From a virus: a DNA stretch of 53,865 bases. Each line of letters begins with the position of its first letter. Positions within the stretch are counted from its first letter, which is position 1. Shown here in pieces: positions 17,896-26,408 of this stretch. The notes beneath the pieces are model-generated. The model searched no databases and had not been told where the DNA came from. It worked only from the letters and a program-made list of their open reading frames with translations. Location of the stretch: positions 1-53,865 of the IMG/VR virus record IMGVR_UViG_3300032282_004842. One strand, given 5' to 3'. The position numbers and the translations under genes are program-made.

Positions 17896-20733
17896 TTAAA
17901 TATTATCAAATGAAGCTCCTGTTGGTGTTATTACAAACTCAACATCAATAAATTCAAGTGAACGAGTAGGTTTAATAAATATTTTACCTCTCAATGTATT
18001 TGCATCTATATCAGCTGGGTCGTTAGAAACCGTTACACGGAAATCATATAAACCTCTTTCTCTCTTAATTGCGTCTAATATTGGATTTACTAATCTCAAG
18101 AACTCATTACGAACTTGTTCATCATTTTGTTCAAATATCAATCTAACGGCAACTGCTGAAATTAATTTTCTTGCTCTCAATAATAATCTTCTTACATTAA
18201 TTCTATCAAGCGCTGATTCTCTTACTTGAAGAGTTTTGTTACCCCAAATAATTGTGCCAGTATCAGAGAATGTGGCGATTGGGTTAATTCTATTTTTGTA
18301 AAGTTCATCTCTTTCATCAAGTGTTAATTTCTTAACAGCTTTAATTGATTTAACTAAACCTCTTGAATAACCAGCAACTGCGAACCAAGGAAAAGATACG
18401 TTATCTGTTAATGCGATATTTCTCACTACCTCACCTGTAGGTGGAATATAAAGTTGAGTTGCGTTATCTACATCTCTAATTTGAATCCAAGGGAAGTAAG
18501 TAGCTGAATAGTTTGTATCCATTGCCACACCGTCTAATGCTCCCACTACCTCATCAACAGTACTATAATTAGGTGAACCAATTATATAAAGTGAATCCGC
18601 TCTATCTCCTTCAACCATATCGATTGAGTAAGATGTTAATGAACTATGGTCGTAGAAATTAATACCAGGTGTAGCAAATATGTTGATATCAACCGCTTCA
18701 GGGTTACCGAAAGTATCAATACCTTTAACATATGAATAGTAGTCACTATTTCCTGATGTTGTACTGAATACACCACCGTTGTTTGTATTTCCTGAAACAT
18801 AAGTTTTCTTACCAAAGATATAACCGTCACCATAAGTTCTTACATTTCTGTAGATATCCCAACCATCGAAACCTCCACATAATGCAAATGTAAATTTACG
18901 GTAGTTGATATTTGTTAAGAAATTATCTGCTCCTGTTTGTCCTTCTAAATCATAAGGTGTGGTTAAGAATGTTGTACCTGTAATTGTTGACGCATTTGTT
19001 GATAAATGGAAACCTTTAGTAGTGTCGGCGGCAGCTTTACCTTTATATTTTAACAAATCATCATCATATCCTGTTTGAGTTGAGAATCCTAAACATACTT
19101 TTTTAACTTTATCACCTGAAGTTGTTATTGATGAACCGTCAGAATTATATCCTATAACATCACCAGCATTGTAGTATTCTGTTTTATACATAACAGAACC
19201 TATAGTACTACTACCAAAGTTTGAGTTACTTACAAATCCTTTAAAACCTGATGGGTACGCATCTGTTGGGTGATTACTGGCCATATTCAACATGATGTAT
19301 TTTGAATTTAATTCATATTCAGTATCCGATGTACCAACTTTCTTAGCAATATAACCCGGTACATCTGGATTCATTGAACACCTTGTGAATTTCTCAAGAA
19401 CAACCATATTGTCATCAGTATCATAGTAATCACGAACTAAAAAGTCAAATTCGTAAGTATCTAAATCAATGTTAACAACTGAAATTTTAAGTTGTGTGTT
19501 TGAATCCTCACCGTCAGAAATTGTTATTACTTCAAATAAATCTGCAACATTACCACCTCTAACTTCAGAAACAACAGTTGGTGACATTGGTGTATCCCAC
19601 TCTGTTAAGAAATTATTGGTTTCTGTATTGTAAACTTCAGTTAAACTGATACCTCTAATATAACCTTGTTGAAATGCTTGTAATAAATATTTTGGATATG
19701 ATTCGTAAACATAAATTGGAACATCTGTTTTTAATTTATCATATACATCAACACCCAAAACTTTTGTAACATATTTTGATGATGTTGTATCTAAACTACA
19801 AGTAAATGTTTTCGCTCCACTTGTAGAACCTGTTACATTAACTGTAAATTCAGATAATGGGTTAACCACTAAATCTGAACCAGAAATATTAAAGTTAGAA
19901 TTTGATGTAACTTCTAAATTTAAAGTTTGTCCCGCATATGAACCTCTTGACCTGAAAGCGGCAACAACTTGACCGTCGTAATCACTATATGTGGTTGCGT
20001 TGTACGTGTATCTTGTCACATTAAATCGACTTGTTCCACTACTGTAAACAAATAGGTATGAATATACTTCAGTACCTGCAGTATTAACTAATGTATTATA
20101 CCACTCTTTTGAGTTGTAATTATTTGCGTTATCCAAACCTGTTAATGGTGAGATAACTTCAGTTCCGGTTAAACCCGATGTCCCTGAATATGGTACATTA
20201 CCCAAAACAAACCAATTATTATTGTTACTTGAAGTGTTACCACTAAAGTTTGTAACAATGTAGTCAGTAATAGTGTTACCGTCATAAGCTTTCTTATCAG
20301 ATAAGAAAGTGTAGAAAGTACTACCTGTAATACCTGTTGTTGAAGGGATTGTAGTTCCGGTGGTAGTTCCACTTAACGAACCAACCTCAACACCTCCGAT
20401 TGTTTGAATCGCGAATGTTTTAACTGGTTTATATCCTGTTAAACCAAGAATTCTTGTTACAAATAATTGATTAGATTCTTGAAGATATGCTTTTGCCACA
20501 TAAGGTAATTCATATTTTGGATTATTATTGCCGTCTTTTTCCGGTGATGTACCTCCAAAATATAATTTAAATGCGTCGAAATCTGTTATTAATATTGGTT
20601 CGAAAGCGGGACCTCTTAAAGTTTCACCCACTAACCCTAATGTGCTCACCCCAACACTCTGTGCTACGAATGATAAATCTTTTTCCGATGTATACACACC
20701 TGGAGATACAAACACTTTATTTGAATTTGCCAT
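17896..20733 (-). CDS. gp18: Tail sheath protein gp18
   Basis: 945 aa, far longer than T4 gp18 (659 aa). The N-terminus FVSPGVYTSEKDLSFVAQSV and ITDFDAFKLYFGG are the typical sheath start. The C-terminal domain (GLVKSIKAVKKLTLDERDEL, NRINPIATF, GTIIWGNKTLQ, NVRRLLLRARKLI) is the conserved part that links sheath subunits. The middle (residues about 120-450) is rich in Ser, Thr, Gly and Tyr and accounts for the extra length; it probably forms outward-facing domains. The sheath contracts and drives the tube through the envelope. TATTTATA lies 39 nt upstream with an A-rich leader, fitting strong late expression. Confidence 0.95.
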   Translation of the reverse strand: MANSNKVFVSPGVYTSEKDLSFVAQSVGVSTLGLVGETLRGPAFEPILITDFDAFKLYFGGTSPEKDGNNNPKYELPYVAKAYLQESNQLFVTRILGLTGYKPVKTFAIQTIGGVEVGSLSGTTTGTTIPSTTGITGSTFYTFLSDKKAYDGNTITDYIVTNFSGNTSSNNNNWFVLGNVPYSGTSGLTGTEVISPLTGLDNANNYNSKEWYNTLVNTAGTEVYSYLFVYSSGTSRFNVTRYTYNATTYSDYDGQVVAAFRSRGSYAGQTLNLEVTSNSNFNISGSDLVVNPLSEFTVNVTGSTSGAKTFTCSLDTTSSKYVTKVLGVDVYDKLKTDVPIYVYESYPKYLLQAFQQGYIRGISLTEVYNTETNNFLTEWDTPMSPTVVSEVRGGNVADLFEVITISDGEDSNTQLKISVVNIDLDTYEFDFLVRDYYDTDDNMVVLEKFTRCSMNPDVPGYIAKKVGTSDTEYELNSKYIMLNMASNHPTDAYPSGFKGFVSNSNFGSSTIGSVMYKTEYYNAGDVIGYNSDGSSITTSGDKVKKVCLGFSTQTGYDDDLLKYKGKAAADTTKGFHLSTNASTITGTTFLTTPYDLEGQTGADNFLTNINYRKFTFALCGGFDGWDIYRNVRTYGDGYIFGKKTYVSGNTNNGGVFSTTSGNSDYYSYVKGIDTFGNPEAVDINIFATPGINFYDHSSLTSYSIDMVEGDRADSLYIIGSPNYSTVDEVVGALDGVAMDTNYSATYFPWIQIRDVDNATQLYIPPTGEVVRNIALTDNVSFPWFAVAGYSRGLVKSIKAVKKLTLDERDELYKNRINPIATFSDTGTIIWGNKTLQVRESALDRINVRRLLLRARKLISAVAVRLIFEQNDEQVRNEFLRLVNPILDAIKRERGLYDFRVTVSNDPADIDANTLRGKIFIKPTRSLEFIDVEFVITPTGASFDNI

Positions 20734-20772
20734 TTTTTTTCTTGTTTGGTTAATTAATTTTTATTACTTTTC

Positions 20773-20780
20773 TATAAATA
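20773..20780 (-). promoter_or_regulatory. TATTTATA late-promoter-like motif of gp18
   Basis: TATTTATA on the minus strand, 39 nt before ATG 20733; the leader ends in A8 before the start codon. Confidence 0.55.
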
Positions 20781-20857
20781 TGTTTGTTTTTAGCAAAGAT
20801 TTCCTTGACTTTATTAAAAAATATCCTTATGGACACTAATTTATCCTTTAGTATCAA

Positions 20858-20865
20858 TATTTATC
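20858..20865 (+). promoter_or_regulatory. TATTTATC late-promoter-like motif
   Basis: Plus strand, 6 nt before the ATG of the 58-aa gene at 20872; divergent from the gp18 motif. Confidence 0.4.
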
Positions 20866-20871
20866 TTTATC

Positions 20872-21048
20872 ATGGAAAATACCACCAAAAACATCAAGGT
20901 TAGTGAAAAACACCATAAGATGATAAAAGAATATTGCGATAAAAAAGGATTGAAAATTTATAAAATTGTTCAAAAATGGATTGATGAAACTTGTAAAGAA
21001 GATAAATCCATAGAAATACCAAAGAAAAAAGATATCTATGGTGATTAA
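20872..21048 (+). CDS. Small ribbon-helix-helix-like protein, 58 aa
   Basis: 58 aa from ATG 20872 to TAA 21046-21048. The layout is a short strand (KNIKVSE), a helix (HHKMIKEYCDKKG), and a second helix (YKIVQKWIDETCKE), followed by a basic tail (PKKKD). This is the plan of Arc/MetJ ribbon-helix-helix DNA-binding proteins, so it could be a small transcription regulator; the fold is inferred. It is the only plus-strand gene within the tail block, divergent from the sheath and convergent with the gene ending at 21051 (2 nt apart), and has its own TATTTATC motif. Confidence 0.6.
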   Translation: MENTTKNIKVSEKHHKMIKEYCDKKGLKIYKIVQKWIDETCKEDKSIEIPKKKDIYGD

Positions 21049-21050
21049 TT

Positions 21051-22157
21051 TTAAGATTCGAAAGTTGAAGTTTTTGTTGTTGTAAAATCAAAATTACTTC
21101 TACCTATCGTATTAACCGTTAATCCACTAAAAGTATTAGTTTGACTTAAACCCGAATAAACACCATTAACAGTATATTCGGTCGTACCTGAAATTTGTTT
21201 AGGTTCAATAAATAATTTAACCGGTATTGTAACAGTACCTCCCGTTGTAACACCTAATATGTCGTCAAATGATATTTCAACCGTCTTATCAACTTTACGT
21301 GATGCAATTACGGAATATTGTGAAACAATTGAACCACTTGAATATGAACTTGTTATTGATAAGTTAATTTCTGGTCTTGGTGTACTACTTGACCTTAAAT
21401 CAGTCTCTACCATGGTTAAAATTCTATTGATTGCCGGTTTAACTTCAAACTCCTCTTCATCGATTAGGAATCCTAACATTGTAAAGGTGTAATTTTGGAT
21501 GTAAAATCTTCTACCGTCCAAAGTATCCATCGGGGTATTATCTTCGATTCTATCCAATACTATGGGTATAAAATGACCTTTTACAGATGTATATGATTGG
21601 CGAGATGAGAATTTTTGTAAAACAACCTTATTAAATTTATTAATGTCTCTAAATTTTGTGCAAACAATTGTCACATCAAAAGTTATATCAACCGCAATTG
21701 GTTGTGGTATTTTATAAATGTCAGCACCAAGTTGATTACCGTCCCATGTTGGAACACTAGCGTAAAAAAAATCTCTTCTATCGGGAATTGTTCTTTGTGC
21801 TGCCGGATTAGTTCCAAATTGAACATCTGGCTTTCTTACGATTGCAATAAATGGTAACTTAATATTACCATCATCATCCGAAAATGTCCAATTATTTGTG
21901 AACTCACCCCATCTTTGTATTGTTAATATTTTAGGAATAATAGGGATTTGATTACCGTCAGATACAACTTTGAAATTTTCTTTAACAAAATCAAGCATAC
22001 CCAAATCAAGGTCATCATGTAAAACTGAATCGGGTAAAAAGGTATCAGATTTTGTTATTCTTTCCAATAACTCTTTTCTTCTTCCAATGATGGAACCTTC
22101 CTCATTTTCAGGTTGACCGTAAACTTGTATATTATTTTTTTTCTTAGGTAATCCCAT
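21051..22157 (-). CDS. Tail terminator or sheath-stabiliser-like structural protein
   Basis: 368 aa. The central part contains FIAIVRKPDVQFGTNP, RRDFFYASVPTWDG, DIYKIPQPIAVDITFDVTIV, RDINKFNKVVLQKFSSRQSY and KGHFIPIVLD, with LDGRRFYIQNYTFTMLGFLI. Such alternating beta strands occur in neck proteins of T4-like phages that join tail and head (gp15/gp3 type). I cannot say which one. The C-terminal 100 residues are Ser/Thr-rich. It lies between the sheath and the neck/peptidase genes, 2 nt after the peptidase stop, within one operon. Confidence 0.6.
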   Translation of the reverse strand: MGLPKKKNNIQVYGQPENEEGSIIGRRKELLERITKSDTFLPDSVLHDDLDLGMLDFVKENFKVVSDGNQIPIIPKILTIQRWGEFTNNWTFSDDDGNIKLPFIAIVRKPDVQFGTNPAAQRTIPDRRDFFYASVPTWDGNQLGADIYKIPQPIAVDITFDVTIVCTKFRDINKFNKVVLQKFSSRQSYTSVKGHFIPIVLDRIEDNTPMDTLDGRRFYIQNYTFTMLGFLIDEEEFEVKPAINRILTMVETDLRSSSTPRPEINLSITSSYSSGSIVSQYSVIASRKVDKTVEISFDDILGVTTGGTVTIPVKLFIEPKQISGTTEYTVNGVYSGLSQTNTFSGLTVNTIGRSNFDFTTTKTSTFES

Positions 22158-22159
22158 TA

Positions 22160-22762
22160 TTATCCGTTTTTAACGTAATTGTAAAGTATTTCACTTATAT
22201 CCTCTTTACTACTATAATTACTATCTTTAATTTTTTTAATAAAAATATTAATTAGATTTTTATAATAATCTATGGGAATATTTTCGTAAGTTTTACTTAT
22301 ATTTGAGTTTATTTTGATTTTATCATCAAATAATTTATTAATTTCTCTTAATTTTCTAATTGCAAAATCATCAGCAACATTTTCCAAATATTTCATAAAT
22401 TTTGCACCTTCATCGACGGAAACATCACCATTATAAATTCCGAACATTTTATCAATACCATACTTTTTATATTGATATTGATGAGCAACTTCATGAAATA
22501 AGACATAAAGAAAATTTGATAATGGTAAATCTAATGATTTTTCATTAATAACAACTCTATCGACTAAAGACAAACCCATCGCACCATGTTTAAGTGATTC
22601 AATATTAATTTTTTGACATCCTGATTTTTTAACAAAATCACTTATAAAACGCATTAAATAAACGGAATCAGGATATCTTTCTGAAACTTTAACAGTTAAT
22701 TCATCAAACCCTTCCTGTTCTAACAGTAGTTTTAATTGGTTTTCATTTATTATTATTTTCAT
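22160..22762 (-). CDS. Zinc metallopeptidase-like protein (HExxH) in the neck operon
   Basis: 200 aa. The segment FLYVLFHEVAHQYQYKKYG holds H90-E91-x-x-H94, the zinc-binding HExxH motif, and YLENVADDFAIRKL (E127, D131) supplies the downstream acidic residues of gluzincin-type peptidases. The N-terminus KIIINENQLKLLLEQEG resembles the start of the partial protein at 53596, so it may be a virion-targeting tag. The gene overlaps the neck gene by an ATGA and is 2 nt before the tail terminator-like gene, so the enzyme may act in virion maturation or in cell entry. Substrate unknown; a peptidase activity is inferred from the motif. Confidence 0.65.
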   Translation of the reverse strand: MKIIINENQLKLLLEQEGFDELTVKVSERYPDSVYLMRFISDFVKKSGCQKINIESLKHGAMGLSLVDRVVINEKSLDLPLSNFLYVLFHEVAHQYQYKKYGIDKMFGIYNGDVSVDEGAKFMKYLENVADDFAIRKLREINKLFDDKIKINSNISKTYENIPIDYYKNLINIFIKKIKDSNYSSKEDISEILYNYVKNG

Positions 22763-23289
22763 ATCCCTCTAAATTCTGTTTCTTGTGCCGGAACGCAAAG
22801 TATCGTTCTATAGAATGGTTTATAACCAAACATATTATGTTTATTATCTGCGGTTAATTTACCATCATTAGATACAGTATAATATCTTATTTTTTCTTCA
22901 GATTCCGGATAACCAATGTAATCACCGTATCTAATATCTACTTTTAATTCATCTAAATGGTTTAGGTAAACCGATATTGTCATATTACCAGGTTCCAAAT
23001 ATCTATTTAAACCTTTAGTATAACTGTTATTTTTTGATTCTTCAACCTTAACTAAACCGTAAAATTCAACAGGTGGTAAAAATTTAATATCATCTTTACC
23101 CACTTCACCATATACCTCATCAGTGTCAGTTTTTTGTCTATCAACCCTAAATAATACCAATTTCATACCTAAATCACCATGTAAGTATTCTTCACCCATT
23201 CTAACATTTAAATCAAAGTCATCTTGGGAAAAAAATTTACTTATTCTCGTAATTGGGAGTCGATTATTCATATCAATAAATAGTTCCAT
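22759..23289 (-). CDS. gp14-like neck protein
   Basis: 176 aa. LVLFRVDRQKTDTDEVYGEV, then EFYGLVKVEE, GNMTISVYLNHLDEL and IRYGDYIGY fit the beta-rich layout of T4 gp14-type neck proteins (DMYYLPR...DELFGE...FGDFI), which join the head to the tail. It ends with TGA in an ATGA overlap with the peptidase. A motif resembling TATAAAG lies upstream; the plus-strand helicase starts only 32 nt away, so the promoters are divergent. Confidence in the structural role is fair, in the gp14 label low. Confidence 0.6.
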   Translation of the reverse strand: MELFIDMNNRLPITRISKFFSQDDFDLNVRMGEEYLHGDLGMKLVLFRVDRQKTDTDEVYGEVGKDDIKFLPPVEFYGLVKVEESKNNSYTKGLNRYLEPGNMTISVYLNHLDELKVDIRYGDYIGYPESEEKIRYYTVSNDGKLTADNKHNMFGYKPFYRTILCVPAQETEFRGI

Positions 23290-23308
23290 TATTGATTATA
23301 ATTCTTTA

Positions 23309-23316
23309 TATTTACT
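23309..23316 (+). promoter_or_regulatory. TATTTACT weak late-motif variant before the helicase
   Basis: TATTTACT ends 5 nt before ATG 23322; it differs from TATTTATA at two bases, so weak. Confidence 0.2.
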
Positions 23317-23321
23317 AATAT

Positions 23322-26210
23322 ATGCAAAGTACCATACCTGAAATAGAGGCGAGGGACATATTGACAAAGTATGAGGGTTTTAATAATTATTTATTAGAAT
23401 TCAAAAAAAAGTTCTTAGAAGTTAAGAATTTTAAGTTAACTCGTCCACAAGCTGAATATGTGATTAAGTACCACGAAGTAGTACCTCGTGTTGCAAAAAA
23501 GTATATCAACGTTGCATCAAATTTTGGTGAAAAACTGATGGAAGATAAACATCTTCCAAAAGTACCAGAAAAAATATGGTGTGAAAAATTATTATGTGAA
23601 AGTGATAAAGCTTATCATATTTGGGGTAGGGTAAATGAAAGTGAGAAAAACTACGCAATGTGGTTACCCAAATCATCCATAATTCAAGAAGAAAAAAAAT
23701 TAAATAGAGAAGTCGATTATTCACCATATTCAAAGAGACCACCAATGGAACATCAAAAAGTTGCCATTGAAAAATTATTGGCAAATGATAGGTATATCCT
23801 TGCAGATGATATGGGCCTCGGTAAAGCAGAATTTGTTGAAAATAAAGTATTTACACCTTATGGTAGAAAAAGAATTGGTGACTTAAAAATTGGTGATGAA
23901 GTTATAGGTAGTGATGGTAAAAAATGTAATGTTCAAGGTGTCTATCCTCAAGGAATTAAAGATTTATATAGAGTAACATTTAACGATGGTGTTTCTGTCT
24001 TAGTCTGTAAAGAACATTTGTTTTCTGTTAGGGCACGAAGTTTTGGTCATAATACTAAAAATTCTCGTAATAAAAAAGAAATTGTTTTATCTATTGGTCA
24101 AATGATTGATGAAGAATTATTTTTAGAAGTCTCAGGTGAGAAAAATAATATTAATAGAAATTATAAATTTAAAACTTATTTTAAGGAAAAAGGGGGTAAT
24201 AGTAAGTGGCAAATACCTATTGTTAAACCAATTGAATTTAATTCTAACGAATTGGAATTAAACCCTTATTTATTAGGGTTGATTTTAGGTGATGGGGGTA
24301 TAACACAAAAAGGTGTTTCTTTTACAACTGAGGATGTTGAAATTGTTAATTATATTAAACCTATTTTACCTGAAAATTCACAAATTACGGAAAATAAAAA
24401 TTCAAAATATGGTTATAGATTAACAAAAAAAACAGGACATACTAATCCGATAATTCAAATTTTAAAAGAATTAAATTTGATGGGTTGCGGTTCGCATAAT
24501 AAATTTATTCCAACCAAATATAAATACTCATCAATTAATGATAGATTAGAAATTTTAAAAGGTTTAATGGATACTGATGGGACTTGTTCTATCGGTAAAA
24601 AAGGAAATTTTGAAGGGACTGAATTTTCAACAGTATCAGAAAGATTGTGTGATGATGTTATTGAAATTGTTCATAGTTTAGGTGGTATTGCCAGAAAAAA
24701 AAGTAGAACAACTAACTATACATATAAGGGTGAAAAAAAAGAAGGTAAAAAATCTTATAGAGTTAATATAAAATTACCATCAGGGATGAATCCATTTAAA
24801 CTTAAAAGAAAATACGATTTATACAATACTCCCGAAAAATATAAGGTTGGTAGATATATTAAAGATATTAAATTTGAGGGTAATGGTGAGGCCATTTGTA
24901 TTTCAGTAGATTCTCCTGATAAATTGTATGTAACTGAACACGCAATTGTTACTCATAATACAACATCCGCAATCATTGCGTCCATGGAAAGTGGAGCAAA
25001 AAAAGTTCTTATCATTTGTCCAGCATCATTAAAGATTAACTGGCAAAGGGAGATTGAAAACTATTCTGATAAAAAAGTTTTAATTGTTGAGGGTAAAAAG
25101 TGGGGGTCTACTTTTGATTATTACATCATAAATTACGATATAATTAAAAATTACCATTCTATGGAATCGGTTGCTTTAGGTGAAGAAATACGACAACCAA
25201 TACTAAAAGAAAAATTTGATTTAGTTATCATCGATGAGGCCCACATGATATCTAACCCAACGGCAAACAGAACCAAATTAATTAATGATATAGTTGAAAA
25301 GATACCTAAAGTTTGGTTATTATCAGGAACACCAATGACATCAAGACCAATAAATTATTATAATATTCTTAAAATTGTTAATTCCCCTATTGCATTAAAT
25401 TGGCAGACGTATGTAAAAAGATACTGCGGTGGATATCAATTTACTGTTAATGGTAAAAAGATTTGGAATACGGGTGGCGCAACTAATTTAGACGAACTAA
25501 GAGAAAGGACTAAAAATATTGTTCTTAGAAGAATGAAAACGGATATATTAGATTTACCAGATAAAATCATCACACCTATATTTTTAGATTTGAAAAGTAC
25601 TTTCTATGATGAAGAATTGGAAGACTTCATGAGGATTACTAATGAGAATAAAAATAAAGAATCGTTAAGTATTACTATTAATCGACTAATGAAGGTTAGA
25701 CAGGTTATATCATATGAAAAGGTGGAGTACACTTCGGAAATCATTGATAGATGTTTGGAACAGGGTAAAAAGGTTATTGTATTCACAAACTTCACAATGA
25801 CACTTGATATGTTACACGAAAAATACAAAAAGAATTCGGTCGTTCTTGATGGTAGAATGTCAAAAGAAAAAAGACAACAGAGTGTTGATAGATTTCAGAG
25901 TGAAGATAAGGTAAAGATTTTTATTTCAAATATTATTGCCGGTGGAGTGGGAATTACATTAACTGAAGCTGAGGTTGTAATTATGAATGACTTATCATTT
26001 GTTCCAGCTCACCATAGTCAAGCGGAAGATAGGGCGTTTAGATACGGACAAAAGAAAAATGTAATGGTTTATTACCCGATATTTGAAAATACGATGGAAA
26101 AAATTGTATATAATATTTTAAATAAGAAAAAGAACATTATTGACCAAGTAATGGGTGATGGGGATTTTTCAGAAAGTTTTGCAACATCTTTACTTAAAGA
26201 GTTGGTTTAA
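23322..26210 (+). CDS. SNF2-family (UvsW/SMARCAL1-like) helicase interrupted by an intein
   Basis: 962 aa including a 378-aa intein; the mature enzyme would have 584 aa. Walker A is rebuilt by splicing to DDMGLGK|TTSAII. Further motifs are Ia (KVLIICPASLKINW), DEAH (VIIDEAH, about residue 635), III (VWLLSGTPMTSRP), V (IFISNIIAGGVGI) and VI (QAEDRAFRYGQ, about 901-911). The last one is the SNF2 form QAEDRxxRxGQ. In T4, UvsW remodels branched DNA; SMARCAL1-like proteins anneal strands. It is transcribed divergently from the neck operon with only 32 nt between starts. Start choice: ATG 23322, the first ATG after an A/T-rich leader. Confidence 0.9.
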   Translation: MQSTIPEIEARDILTKYEGFNNYLLEFKKKFLEVKNFKLTRPQAEYVIKYHEVVPRVAKKYINVASNFGEKLMEDKHLPKVPEKIWCEKLLCESDKAYHIWGRVNESEKNYAMWLPKSSIIQEEKKLNREVDYSPYSKRPPMEHQKVAIEKLLANDRYILADDMGLGKAEFVENKVFTPYGRKRIGDLKIGDEVIGSDGKKCNVQGVYPQGIKDLYRVTFNDGVSVLVCKEHLFSVRARSFGHNTKNSRNKKEIVLSIGQMIDEELFLEVSGEKNNINRNYKFKTYFKEKGGNSKWQIPIVKPIEFNSNELELNPYLLGLILGDGGITQKGVSFTTEDVEIVNYIKPILPENSQITENKNSKYGYRLTKKTGHTNPIIQILKELNLMGCGSHNKFIPTKYKYSSINDRLEILKGLMDTDGTCSIGKKGNFEGTEFSTVSERLCDDVIEIVHSLGGIARKKSRTTNYTYKGEKKEGKKSYRVNIKLPSGMNPFKLKRKYDLYNTPEKYKVGRYIKDIKFEGNGEAICISVDSPDKLYVTEHAIVTHNTTSAIIASMESGAKKVLIICPASLKINWQREIENYSDKKVLIVEGKKWGSTFDYYIINYDIIKNYHSMESVALGEEIRQPILKEKFDLVIIDEAHMISNPTANRTKLINDIVEKIPKVWLLSGTPMTSRPINYYNILKIVNSPIALNWQTYVKRYCGGYQFTVNGKKIWNTGGATNLDELRERTKNIVLRRMKTDILDLPDKIITPIFLDLKSTFYDEELEDFMRITNENKNKESLSITINRLMKVRQVISYEKVEYTSEIIDRCLEQGKKVIVFTNFTMTLDMLHEKYKKNSVVLDGRMSKEKRQQSVDRFQSEDKVKIFISNIIAGGVGITLTEAEVVIMNDLSFVPAHHSQAEDRAFRYGQKKNVMVYYPIFENTMEKIVYNILNKKKNIIDQVMGDGDFSESFATSLLKELV
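23826..24959 (+). other. Intein with LAGLIDADG homing endonuclease, N-terminal Ala
   Basis: In-frame insertion of 378 aa starting AEFVENKVFTPYGRKRIGDL after GLGK and ending IVTHN before TTSAI. Blocks visible: A (GDEVIGSDG), B (GVSVLVCKEHLFSV, with Cys for the usual Thr in TxxH), two LAGLIDADG motifs (LLGLILGDGGI about 317-327; LKGLMDTDG about 411-419), and F/G (DKLYVTEHAIVTHN). Removal leaves a perfect GxGKTT. Residue 1 is Ala rather than Cys or Ser, and the +1 residue is Thr; Ala1 inteins such as KlbA splice by a non-standard route. Insertion at the P-loop is a known intein hot spot. Confidence 0.92.
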
Positions 26211-26408
26211 ATCCTCAAATTTTTTATTGATTAGTTTTTTCAGATTTTTATCTTTTTCATTTACGATGTTAATCGTTATTTTTCTTTCAGGTTCAATAGA
26301 AAATTCAATAAAGTTTTCTTCACCTTCTTTTTGATACACAAATTCCATATTGTTTTTTGAAGACAATATTAAAATTTCATTTAATTTATTAGGGATAAAA
26401 TTTTTCAT
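26190..26408 (-). CDS. Small protein downstream of the putative nuclease, 72 aa
   Basis: 72 aa, Lys/Glu-rich (IPNKLNEILILS, ENFIEFSIEPERKITINIVN, KDKNLKKLINKKF). Its start overlaps the end of the nuclease-like gene by 20 nt and its end overlaps the convergent helicase end by 21 nt. It is probably a co-transcribed partner. Family not recognised; the helix-sheet pattern and charge could suit an inhibitor or small binding protein, but this is guesswork. Confidence 0.5.
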   Translation of the reverse strand: MKNFIPNKLNEILILSSKNNMEFVYQKEGEENFIEFSIEPERKITINIVNEKDKNLKKLINKKFEDLNQLFK

